Assembly (NCBI RefSeq): GCF_001552635.1
Contig: NZ_BCRO01000001.1
Coordinates: 62,001 to 126,000 of the forward strand
Direction of reading: 5' to 3'
Source of the DNA: Actinomadura hibisca NBRC 15177
Lineage (GTDB): Bacteria; Actinomycetota; Actinomycetes; Streptosporangiales; Streptosporangiaceae
Length of the DNA stretch: 64,000 nucleotides
Positions within the stretch are counted from its first letter, which is position 1; each line of letters begins with the position of its first letter. The position numbers were made by a program, and so were the translations under genes. Under the pieces are notes generated by a model. The model worked only from the letters and a program-made list of their open reading frames with translations. It had not been told where the DNA came from and ran no database searches. This document shows, in pieces, positions 17,165-27,260 of this stretch.

Positions 17165-17945
17165 CGTGGATCACCAGCTTCCGCCGGGCGGCGGCCGTCA
17201 GCGCCCGCCCGGCCAGCAGCAGCGCCGCCGCCCACGCCGCCTGGAACCCCAGCGCGGCGGCGAGGTCCGCGCCGGTGCGCTTGCCGAGGAACACGTCGGC
17301 CGGGACCTGGACCAGCGCCGCCCACGGCAGCGCGCGGGCGACCTCGCCCAGCGCCCCCGGGAAGATCACCAGCGGCACGATCATGCCGGAGAAGAACATC
17401 GACAACACCAGCTGCACCGCGTTCAGCCCCCGGTCGTCGTGCACCCAGAACACCGCCAGCGCCCCCAGGTAGCGCAGCCCGAACCCCACCAGCACCGCCA
17501 GCAGCGTCGAGAGCAGGAACGCCGCCAGCAGGCCCGGCCCCGGCGTCCGCAGCGGGAACAGCAGCGCCCCGGCCAGCAGCGGCGGCCCGGCGCGCAGCAG
17601 CAATGTCGCGGCGGCCCGCGCCAGGTCGTCGGCCAGCCACCAGCCCTGGAGGTCGACGGGCCGGTGCAGGTCCACCGCCACCGCCCCGGACCGGATGCGC
17701 TCCGACAGCTCCATCCCGCCGAAGATCTGCACCGGGCCGATCAGCGCCTGGGTGAGGAAGCAGAAGGTGACCGCGTCGGTGACGTCGTAGCCGCCCAGCG
17801 ACGGCCGGACGCGCCACAGCGCGATGAGGATGTAGGCGCGGATGAAGCCGAACGCCACGTTGGACAGGGCCTCGGCCAGGGCGCTGACGGGGTAGGCGGT
17901 GTGCCGGCGGAACGCGTACCACGCCACCCAAGGAAGAACGCCCAC
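17157..17945 (-). CDS. ABC-2 family transporter permease, first gene of exporter operon
   Basis: The conserved body begins at WVAWYAFRRHTAYPVSALAE and runs through six hydrophobic segments, with the loop ERIRSGAVAVDLHRPVDLQG matching its partner permease. Length from the chosen GTG is 262 residues. The start is uncertain: no good ribosome site precedes the GTG, another GTG lies six codons on, and the nearest ATG upstream (18047) would add a Pro/Arg-rich extension unlike family members. The operon continues with the second permease and the ATPase. Confidence 0.8.
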   Translation of the reverse strand: MGVLPWVAWYAFRRHTAYPVSALAEALSNVAFGFIRAYILIALWRVRPSLGGYDVTDAVTFCFLTQALIGPVQIFGGMELSERIRSGAVAVDLHRPVDLQGWWLADDLARAAATLLLRAGPPLLAGALLFPLRTPGPGLLAAFLLSTLLAVLVGFGLRYLGALAVFWVHDDRGLNAVQLVLSMFFSGMIVPLVIFPGALGEVARALPWAALVQVPADVFLGKRTGADLAAALGFQAAWAAALLLAGRALTAAARRKLVIHGG

Positions 17946-18066
17946 TTGCCGAGAGCATAGGCAACGGCCCCGGCCCGGTCCATGGGTTTTCCACGCGGCG
18001 CGTTCCGGCGGGGCCGGGAAAAGCGGCGGGCCCCGGAGAATGCCCATGCCCCGGGGCCCTGAGTTT

Positions 18067-18225
18067 CCGCTCGCATGCGCACGCCGGCGGCGTTTAAGGG
18101 AACGGATCAGTCCTTAGTTCGCCGTGCTCAGCCACTGAGCCACGGGACCACGGAGAGGTCCCGACGGGATTCGAACCCGCGTGCGGCGGATGCCGTCCGT
18201 CCCCGCTCGATCCGGCGATGAGCGG
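18067..18225 (-). ncRNA. tRNA-like RNA module 2, permuted arm order (Y RNA/YrlA-like)
   Basis: Read on the minus strand: a T arm at 18180-18164 (GCGGG, loop TTCGAAT, CCCGT), then a 7-bp acceptor-like stem at 18163-18143 closed by loop TCTCCGT (CGGGACC/GGTCCCG, perfect), then U8-type TG, then a D arm at 18140-18126 (GCTC, loop AGTGGCT with the GG pair, GAGC). CGCCG (18188-18184) and CGGCG (18124-18120) flank the module and pair 5/5; CGGATC (18214-18209) with GATCCG (18108-18103) extends the stem, and CCGCTC (18225-18220) with GAGCGG (18072-18067) may close it. T arm before acceptor before D arm is the order known for the tRNA-mimicking domain of bacterial Y RNAs. Exact ends are inferred. Confidence 0.72.
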
Positions 18226-18261
18226 AGAATGCTGATTCTGGAGCGAGAGCCTGAGCTTGAC

Positions 18262-18391
18262 GCGGCTGCCTCTACCGTAGGGCCGCCCCGTGAACGGGGC
18301 CGCACCGATTGGGCCACCCGGGCCCGAGTGCCCGGTGAGGGATTCGAACCCCCAACTGTCGCCGACTGTTCAGACTGAGCTTCATCCTCAG
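18262..18391 (-). ncRNA. tRNA-like RNA module 1, permuted arm order (Y RNA/YrlA-like)
   Basis: On the minus strand a T arm (18353-18337: GGGGG, loop TTCGAAT, CCCTC) is followed by an acceptor-like stem (ACCGGGC with GCCCGGG, 6 of 7 pairs, loop ACTCGG, 18336-18317), TG at 18316-18315, and a D arm (18314-18299: GCC, loop CAATCGGTGC, GGC). Flanking hairpins CTGAG/CTCAG (5') and GCGGC/GCCGC (3', 18286-18262) are visible. A long closing stem as convincing as that of module 2 was not found, so the ends are approximate. It lies about 95 bases after the stop of the DUF7873-like gene, on the same strand. Confidence 0.66.
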
Positions 18392-18448
18392 CTTCACGTC
18401 CCGTCTCCGGGACGCACCCCCCGCGCTCCAGCGGGGGAGTCCGTTGAT

Positions 18449-19189
18449 TCAGTTGTCCCGCCCGAACAGGTACGCGAACACCGCGTCACCCGCCTTGACG
18501 TCGTCCACCTCCGCGGCGTTGGCCTCCTCGCGGGCGAACTTGACCGCCGCCTGGAGGCGCTCCACCCGGTCGCGCAGCTCGTTGACGCGCCGCGCGGGCA
18601 TCGCCCCGGAGAAGGACACCTTCGTCCAGGTTCCCACGATGACGTCCTCGGTGTACATCTCCACCTGGGCGGGGTGCTCCTTGGTCGCCTCGTACAGCAC
18701 GTGGCTGCGCGGGACCTTCTTGGTGCGGGCGGTCTCCACCGGGTCGGTGCGCCACACGTCCTGGCTCTCGTCGTAGCTCCAGGACTCCCCGGCGTCCAGC
18801 ACCGGCAGCTTGTCCACCAGCGTGCGCAGGTCGGTGAGCTGCTTCTCCAGGAACAGCAGGTAGGTCACCGGCACGCCGGACAGCAGCGTGCGGCCGTCCA
18901 CGACGACGTCGGCGGTCGCGGCGCGGTTGGCCCAGTCCTTGGTGGCGACCACGTCGAACAGCCGGGTCAGGGACGCGGCGACCTCGCGCAGCACGTCCTC
19001 GGCCTTGAGCTGGACCTTGGTGGACTCGGGCGGCAACGACTCGCCCTCCTCGTCGCGCGGCCGGTAGGCGCGCGACAGGCCCGACAGCAGCGCGGGCTTC
19101 TGCAGGCCCTGGTAGGCGTCGGTGAGCTCCCGCTGCGTGCGGGACTTCACGCCCTTCTCGACGGCGATGATCTGGTTGAGCCTGGCCAT
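18449..19189 (-). CDS. DUF7873-like protein upstream of tRNA-mimic RNAs
   Basis: The ATG at 19189 (MARLNQIIAVEKGVKSRTQ) is preceded by GGAGGGGG and matches the N-terminus I recall for a family in Streptomyces and tRNA-rich mycobacteriophages; the DUF number is from memory. The 246-residue protein has no signal or membrane segment. Recognisable stretches are LPPESTKVQLKAEDVLREVA, PVTYLLFLEKQLTDLRTLV, RTKKVPRSHVLYEATKEHPA, KVSFSGAMPARRVNELRDRV and AAVKFAREEANAAEVDD near the end. The biochemical role is unknown. Position immediately upstream of two tRNA-like RNA modules on the same strand suggests that it acts on or with them. Confidence 0.8.
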   Translation of the reverse strand: MARLNQIIAVEKGVKSRTQRELTDAYQGLQKPALLSGLSRAYRPRDEEGESLPPESTKVQLKAEDVLREVAASLTRLFDVVATKDWANRAATADVVVDGRTLLSGVPVTYLLFLEKQLTDLRTLVDKLPVLDAGESWSYDESQDVWRTDPVETARTKKVPRSHVLYEATKEHPAQVEMYTEDVIVGTWTKVSFSGAMPARRVNELRDRVERLQAAVKFAREEANAAEVDDVKAGDAVFAYLFGRDN

Positions 19190-19288
19190 GCGCGGCGCGC
19201 CCCCTCCTCGTTCCTGGTGATCGCCAAGGTAGTGGGAAGGGGCGCGTCCGCGCATCTCGTTTACGCCGTTATGCCGCTGTATGCGCCG

Positions 19289-20788
<1,500 letters not shown>

Positions 20789-20991
20789 CGCGAGATCCTC
20801 TCCGTCGAGTGATCGAAAACGTGCCCACATTGCCGCTCTTGTAGTGAAAAGTCGATAGCCGCGCCGGATGTGGACAGGAGCGTCGCCGGGGCCACCTCCT
20901 GTCACCCTCCTACCGCGCTCGCGCGTCGGGGGTCTTGCGTGACGGGGGCCACACACGTGAGAATCCTTCACATTCTTGTGGAGGAGGTCTC

Positions 20992-22848
20992 ATGGGCACC
21001 GCACGCATCCGCTGGGACGTGCTGCTGGGCACGCTGGTGCTGGCCGACGTGCTGGGCGTCTTCCTGCCCTCGCTGATCACGCTGGTCGGCAGCGCGGGGG
21101 AGACCCCGGCCGAGGTCATGGGCGCGTACGCGCTGTCGTGGTTCGTCGCCGCGTTCCTGACCGTCCCGCTCGCCCGGCTCGTGCCGGCGCGGCGGCTGGC
21201 GCTCGGGGCGGGGGCGGCGCTGATCGTCGCGCGGGCCGCGCTCCAGTTCACCGACGGCGACGGTCCGCAGCTGTACGCCGCGAGCCTCGGGCTGCTGGCC
21301 GGGCTGGTCTGGCTCACCGCGACCGCGCAGGCCGGGGCCGCCGGACCGGCGATGACGGGCCTGGTGGGGGGCCTGGCGCTGGCGACGGCGCTGCATGCGG
21401 CGCTGGAGGGGATCGACGTGGTGTGGCGCGGCGGGCCGCTGCCGTGGCTCGTCCTGATCGTCTACCTGGCGCTGTTCGGCCTCGCTCTCTGGCGGCGGTC
21501 CGACGACGGCCCCGGCGCGGCCCGCATGTGGCTCGCGGCCGGACCCGCGTTGCTGCTGTGGGGCCTGTACACCGGCAACAGCGCGCACGCCCAGGCCAGC
21601 GCGGGCTGGCCGGGCTGGGCAGCGGCGGCGCTGATCACGGGTTGCGCCGCGGCGTCGGTGGCGGTCGCGGCACAACCGCGCTTCTGGACGCGGCATCCCG
21701 CCGTCCCGGCGGTGCTGCTGGTGGTCTCGGCCTTGGGATTCGCCGTCGGCCGCGCGACGGTGGACGGCGTGCACGGCGTCGCGGCCTCCTGGACGGTCGG
21801 CGCGCAGGTGCTCGGCCAGTTCGCCCTGGCGGGCTGCCTGGGCTGGGCGGCGGCGCGGCCGGGAGCGGACCGCCCGGCGCGGCGCGGGCTGGCGATGGCG
21901 GGCGGGATGTTGCTGTTCGTCCTGCTGGTGTTCGCCTACTACTCGGCCTACGACCTGGGCGTCCCCAACCGTTGGGTGCCGGTGCTCGCGGCGCTGCTCG
22001 TGGCCGCGCCGAGCCTGGCGCGGACGGTCCGCACCGAGCGCGAGCCGGGCTTCGGCCCGTGGATCCCGGCCGCGATCGCGATATCGGTGGCGGCGGTGCT
22101 GGCCGCCCCGCTGTGGCGTCCGTCCGCACCCGCCTGGACGCCCGCGCCCGACGGCCTGCGGATCGCGGCCTACAACCTGCGCATGGGCTACGGCATGGAC
22201 GGCACGATGACCGTCGAACGCCAGGCGGCGGCGCTGCGCGCCCTGCGGCCCCACATCGTGGTGCTGGGCGAGGTGGACCGGGCCTGGATGCTGAACGGCG
22301 GCCGCGACAACCTGCGGCTGCTGGCCGAACGGCTCGGCTTGCGCGCCGTCTGGGCCCCGGCGGGCGACGAGGTGTGGGGCGACGCGGTGCTGACCGACCT
22401 GCCCGTCACCCGCGTCTCCAACGCCCCGCTGGTGCGCGGCGGCCCGACCGGCGCGCAGGCGCTGCGCGTGGACGTGCGCTGGCAGGACCGCGACATCGCG
22501 GTGCTGGCGACCCACACCCAGCCGCCGACCGACTGGAGCGACCTCGGCCAGGCTGAGCAGCTCGCCGGGCTCGCCCGCGCGGCCGCCGCCGACCGGCGGG
22601 AGGTCGTGCTGGCGGGCGACCTGAACCTCCAGCCGGGCGAACGACCCTGGCACACGCTGCTGGGCGCGGGCCTGAGCGACGCGCTCGCCGCCGTCCGCCC
22701 GCTGCGGACCTTCCCGGCCGACACTCCGGACCAGCAGCTCGACCACGTGCTGGTCACCTCCGGCCTGACCGCCCGGGACGCGGTCTCGCCCGCCACCAAC
22801 GCCTCCGACCACCGCCCGGTGGCGGTGACACTGACCCCGCGCGGCTGA
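20992..22848 (+). CDS. Integral-membrane endonuclease/exonuclease/phosphatase (EEP) family protein
   Basis: GGAGGAGGT lies immediately upstream of the ATG. The first 390 residues form about eleven membrane segments. The C-terminal 225 residues are an EEP domain: LRIAAYNLRMGYGMDGT, acidic residue in VVLGEVDRAW, LATHTQPPTDW, the AGDLNLQPGE metal site and the terminal DHVLVTS and SDHRPVAV motifs. The orientation of the fusion would place the EEP domain outside or inside depending on segment count; extracellular is favoured if the count is odd. Lipid or nucleotide phosphodiester hydrolysis is the family activity; substrate unknown. Confidence 0.85.
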   Translation: MGTARIRWDVLLGTLVLADVLGVFLPSLITLVGSAGETPAEVMGAYALSWFVAAFLTVPLARLVPARRLALGAGAALIVARAALQFTDGDGPQLYAASLGLLAGLVWLTATAQAGAAGPAMTGLVGGLALATALHAALEGIDVVWRGGPLPWLVLIVYLALFGLALWRRSDDGPGAARMWLAAGPALLLWGLYTGNSAHAQASAGWPGWAAAALITGCAAASVAVAAQPRFWTRHPAVPAVLLVVSALGFAVGRATVDGVHGVAASWTVGAQVLGQFALAGCLGWAAARPGADRPARRGLAMAGGMLLFVLLVFAYYSAYDLGVPNRWVPVLAALLVAAPSLARTVRTEREPGFGPWIPAAIAISVAAVLAAPLWRPSAPAWTPAPDGLRIAAYNLRMGYGMDGTMTVERQAAALRALRPHIVVLGEVDRAWMLNGGRDNLRLLAERLGLRAVWAPAGDEVWGDAVLTDLPVTRVSNAPLVRGGPTGAQALRVDVRWQDRDIAVLATHTQPPTDWSDLGQAEQLAGLARAAAADRREVVLAGDLNLQPGERPWHTLLGAGLSDALAAVRPLRTFPADTPDQQLDHVLVTSGLTARDAVSPATNASDHRPVAVTLTPRG

Positions 22849-22865
22849 CCTGGGCCGGGGACGCC

Positions 22866-22904
22866 AGAAGGCCCGTCGCGGGTGTAGGACGCGACGGGCC
22901 TTCT
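22866..22904. terminator. Strong bidirectional terminator hairpin
   Basis: AGAAGGCCCGTCGCG and CGCGACGGGCCTTCT form a perfect 15-bp stem with a 9-base loop just after the EEP gene. A short TTCT follows on the + strand within the arm. Confidence 0.85.
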
Positions 22905-23010
22905 CGCACCGGCCGAAGCCGGCAATCCTCGATGCACCTGTGGATTAGGGGAGGACCAGGGGGAAGGGTCAAGCCGTTCGACGGCCTCAGCCGTCACGCG
23001 AGTGACTAAC

Positions 23011-23052
23011 TGTCCCGGCCGGGTGATGCCGGAGGCGAACCCGGCCGGGACA
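23011..23052 (-). terminator. Terminator hairpin downstream of aceA
   Basis: TGTCCCGGCCGGGT and ACCCGGCCGGGACA form a perfect 14-bp stem with a 14-base loop, 85 bases past the aceA stop codon. A second small hairpin (ATCGC-GAA-GCGAT) at 23054-23066 lies closer to the gene. Confidence 0.75.
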
Positions 23053-23136
23053 GATCGCGAAGCGATGTGGCATTCGCCAAGCTCTGGTCAAGGGGTGAGC
23101 CGCTAGGCGAACCCCTTGGGCCAGGGCTCAGAGAAC

Positions 23137-24420
<1,284 letters not shown>

Positions 24421-24471
24421 GTTCTTGCCCTTCCGTGTCGTCCCCTGGGTGCTTGACCACGACTATGCCCC

Positions 24472-24481
24472 GGTTGCAACC
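24472..24481. promoter_or_regulatory. Palindrome in aceA-ramB intergenic region, candidate RamB site
   Basis: GGTTGCAACC is a perfect 10-bp palindrome 52 bases upstream of aceA. A second A+T-rich element GAACTGCGAATTT lies at 24508-24520. Known RamB sites in Corynebacterium and Mycobacterium contain TTTGCAAA-like cores, so both are plausible but unproven. Confidence 0.45.
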
Positions 24482-24537
24482 CCTTAGTGAACTCGTGGGT
24501 AACGAAAGAACTGCGAATTTTCCGCTACCATGAAGCC

Positions 24538-26007
24538 GTGACGACCTTGCGGCCAGAAGAACCCCTCATGTTGACGAGTGACGTAGATCTCGTCACCTTC
24601 GGGCAGCGCCTGCGTCATCTCCGGCGCAGTCGCGGCATGACCCTCTCCGACCTGGGCGAACGTGTCGGGCGCGCCCCCTCCCAGCTCTCCCTGCTGGAGA
24701 ACGGGCGGCGCGAGCCGAAGTTGTCGCTGCTCCAGTCGCTGGCCTCGGCGCTGGAGGTCCCCGTCGAGGAACTTCTGCGCAAGCAGCCGCCCAGCCGCCG
24801 CGCCCAGTTGGAGATCGCGCTGGAGGAGGCCCAGCGCGACCCGCTCTACCGGACCCTCGGCCTGTCCCACCTCAAGGTGAGCAAGCGCATGCCGAACGAG
24901 GTCATCGAGCACATCCTGGCGCTGTACGGCGAGCTGCGGCGCAGCCGCACCAAGCCGACCGCCAGCCCCGAGGAGGCGCGCAAGGCCAACGCCGAGCTGC
25001 GCCGCGGGATGCACGAGCGCGGCAACTACTTCGGCGAGATCGAGCGCGTCGCCGCCCAGACGCTGGACGCGGTCGGCTACCGGGGCGGCGCGGTCTCCCA
25101 GGGCATGCTGATGACGCTGGTCAGCCACTTCGGCTTCGGCCTCCAGTACGTGCAGGACCTGCCCCGCTCGGTGCGCTCCATCACCGACCTGCGCAACCGG
25201 CGCATCTACCTGGAGCGCGAGCAGCTCGGCATGCACACCCCGCGCACGATCCTGCTCCAGACCCTCGGCCACATCGCGCTCGACCACGACGTCCCCCGCG
25301 ACTTCGCCGACTTCCTCCGCCAGCGCGTGGAGGCCAACTACTTCGGCGCGGCCATGCTGATGCCCGAGCGCGCGGTGGTGCCGTTCCTGCAGGAGGCCAA
25401 GGCCAACCGCGAGCTGTCGGTGGAGGACCTCGCCGACGTGTTCGCCGTCTCCTACGAGATGGCCGCGCACCGCTTCACCAACGTCGCCACCCAGCACCTG
25501 GGCCTGCAACTGCACTTCACCAAGAACGACGAGAACGGCACCATCTACAAGGCCTACGCCAACGACGGCCTGATCTTCCCCCAGGACGAGGACGGCGCCA
25601 TCGAGGGCCAGCGGATGTGCCGCGAGTGGGCCGGCCGCCACGTGTTCGACGCCTCCGACCGGTTCTCGGTCTACTACCAGTACACCGACACCCCCAAGGG
25701 CACCTACTGGTGCCTGTCGCACATCGACCCCACCCACGAGCGCGACTTCGCCATCACGCTGGGCGTGCGGTTCGAGGACTCGCGCTGGTTCCGCGGCCGC
25801 GAGACCACCAACCGCGTCCGCTCGGCCTGCCCCGACGGCGACTGCTGCCAGCGCCCGCCCAAGGAGCTGGCCGAGCGCTGGGAGGGCATGGCGTGGCCGT
25901 CGGCCCGCGCGCACTCGCACGTGTTGTCGGTGCTGCCGCCCGGCGCGTTCCCCGGCGTGGACGAGTCCGACGTGTACACGTTCCTGGACCGGCACGCCAC
26001 CGGATGA
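24538..26007 (+). CDS. ramB: RamB-type short-chain fatty acyl transcriptional regulator
   Basis: The GTG at 24538 is chosen because the -10-like TACCAT (24526-24531) ends exactly six bases before it, fitting a leaderless transcript; an ATG ten codons later is the alternative. Residues 20-75 form an XRE helix-turn-helix (LRHLRRSRGMTLSDLGERVG, then SQLSLLENGRREPKLSLLQS). An IrrE/ImmA-like central domain has LLQTLGHIALDHDVPRDF, and the C-terminal region has the cysteine-containing ACPDGDCCQRPPKEL typical of RamB/DUF2083 proteins. RamB represses or tunes aceA and acetate genes; the divergent aceA supports the name. Confidence 0.9.
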   Translation: MTTLRPEEPLMLTSDVDLVTFGQRLRHLRRSRGMTLSDLGERVGRAPSQLSLLENGRREPKLSLLQSLASALEVPVEELLRKQPPSRRAQLEIALEEAQRDPLYRTLGLSHLKVSKRMPNEVIEHILALYGELRRSRTKPTASPEEARKANAELRRGMHERGNYFGEIERVAAQTLDAVGYRGGAVSQGMLMTLVSHFGFGLQYVQDLPRSVRSITDLRNRRIYLEREQLGMHTPRTILLQTLGHIALDHDVPRDFADFLRQRVEANYFGAAMLMPERAVVPFLQEAKANRELSVEDLADVFAVSYEMAAHRFTNVATQHLGLQLHFTKNDENGTIYKAYANDGLIFPQDEDGAIEGQRMCREWAGRHVFDASDRFSVYYQYTDTPKGTYWCLSHIDPTHERDFAITLGVRFEDSRWFRGRETTNRVRSACPDGDCCQRPPKELAERWEGMAWPSARAHSHVLSVLPPGAFPGVDESDVYTFLDRHATG

Positions 26008-26176
26008 CCGGTGTGTTGTGCCGCTGTTAACTCTTCGGGTCGGCTGACGCGCCCACGCCCCACCGGTGCACGATCTGCGATGACATGGCGTTTCCTGGAG
26101 ACGGGCCGCCGCCCGCGCAGGGTCTTCGGCGGGGCGGCCGGCCCGCACCAGCCGTCCGCACGGGAGGGGAGAGCGC

Positions 26177-27157
26177 GTGCTGCCTGAGGTCGCGTCGTGG
26201 ATGCGCCGCCGTACCAGCGCGGCGGCCGACTGGCCGCCGCACACCCTGCTGGCCGCCAAGGGGGCGGCCCGGATCAGCGTCGTGCTGCCCGCCCGCGACG
26301 AGGAGGAGACCGTCGGCGCCATCGTCGGCGCCCTCCGCCGCGACCTGGTCGAGCGCACCCCGCTGGTGGACGAGATCGTGGTGATCGACTCCCGCTCCAC
26401 CGATCGCACCGCCGCCGTCGCCGCGGCGGCCGGGGCCGAGGTCGTCGCCCAGGACGAGGTGCTGCCCGGCGAGGGCCGCCTGTCGGGCAAGGGCGAGGCG
26501 CTCTGGAAGTCGCTGGCGGTCACCACCGGCGACCTGCTGGTCTTCGTGGACGCCGACCTGCGCGGCTTCACCTCCTCCTACGTCACCGGCCTGCTCGGGC
26601 CGCTGCTGGCCGACCCCGCCGTCGGCTACGTCAAGGGCTGCTACGACCGGCCGCTGCTGACCGGCGGCGGCGCGGTCGAAGGCGGCGGCGGCCGGGTCAC
26701 CGAGCTGGTCGCCCGCCCGCTGATCAACCTGCACTGGCCCCGGCTCGCCGGGGTGATGCAGCCGCTGGGCGGGGAGTACGCGGGCCGCCGCGGGCTGCTG
26801 GAGCGGCTGCCGTTCGTCACCGGCTACGGCGTGGAGCTCGGCCTGCTGCTGGACGTGTACGAGGAGGCGGGCCTGGACGCCATCGCGCAGGTGGACCTCG
26901 GCCGCCGGGTGCACTCCCACCAGAGCACCGAGGCGCTCGGCGCGATGTCGGGCCAGATCATGCTGACCGCCTGGTCGCGGCTCCAGCGGCACGGCCGGAT
27001 GTTGCCGCTGGAGGCCCCGGCGACCGCGCTCACCCAGTTCCGCCGGGGCGGCGACGGCGCGGCCGAGGCGCGGGTCAGCGACGTCGGCGTGGGCGAGCGC
27101 CCGCCGATGATCGACGTGCCCGGCTACGCGGCGGCACGCCGCTCCCTGACCTCCTGA
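26177..27157 (+). CDS. gpgS: Glucosyl-3-phosphoglycerate synthase
   Basis: The GTG start follows GGGAGGGGA. The 326-residue GT81 enzyme transfers glucose from UDP-glucose to 3-phosphoglycerate, the first step to glucosylglycerate and, in mycobacteria, methylglucose lipopolysaccharide. Visible landmarks are ISVVLPARDEEETVGAIVG, the metal-binding DXD in LVFVDADLRGF, VGYVKGCYDRPL, PLGGEYAGRR and LGRRVHSHQSTEALGAMS. Length fits the family. The downstream gene encodes a propeller of glycosidase type that may share this pathway. Confidence 0.93.
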   Translation: MLPEVASWMRRRTSAAADWPPHTLLAAKGAARISVVLPARDEEETVGAIVGALRRDLVERTPLVDEIVVIDSRSTDRTAAVAAAAGAEVVAQDEVLPGEGRLSGKGEALWKSLAVTTGDLLVFVDADLRGFTSSYVTGLLGPLLADPAVGYVKGCYDRPLLTGGGAVEGGGGRVTELVARPLINLHWPRLAGVMQPLGGEYAGRRGLLERLPFVTGYGVELGLLLDVYEEAGLDAIAQVDLGRRVHSHQSTEALGAMSGQIMLTAWSRLQRHGRMLPLEAPATALTQFRRGGDGAAEARVSDVGVGERPPMIDVPGYAAARRSLTS

Positions 27158-27170
27158 GCTGGCCCGGGAC

Positions 27171-27212
27171 ACGGGCCGCACCACGGGCCGCACCACGGGC
27201 CGCACCACGGGC
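27171..27212. repeat. 12-bp tandem repeat after gpgS
   Basis: ACGGGCCGCACC is repeated three times perfectly with a fourth partial copy, lying between the gpgS stop and the next promoter. Period is four codons in length, but the stretch is not coding. Confidence 0.8.
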
Positions 27213-27248
27213 GGGCCGGTCGTCCGGGCGCCCGGCGCCGGAATGTCC

Positions 27249-27254
27249 TATCGT
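27249..27254 (+). promoter_or_regulatory. -10 element TATCGT of a leaderless promoter
   Basis: TATCGT ends six bases before the GTG at 27261. No ribosome site is present at that GTG, as expected for a leaderless mRNA. No clear -35 is seen. Confidence 0.5.
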
Positions 27255-27260
27255 TCAGGT

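Noticed and set aside
18114..18317. A 67-codon minus-strand frame (ending RIPSGPLRGPVAQWLSTAN) through the tRNA-like region
   Set aside because: This wording is the usual translation artefact of tRNA-like sequence; the nucleotides are explained by the RNA modules.
18120..18353. Ordinary tRNA genes, including a selenocysteine-like reading of the GTTCACG loop near 18290
   Set aside because: 5' and 3' acceptor halves match only in permuted order; the putative anticodon loop is a tetraloop hairpin, and no linear cloverleaf closes.
20943..20970. GTGAGAATCCTTCACATTC-like partial dyads upstream of the EEP gene as an operator
   Set aside because: Arms pair over only four bases.
27171..27212. 12-bp tandem repeat considered as a CRISPR fragment
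   Set aside because: Units are contiguous with no spacers.
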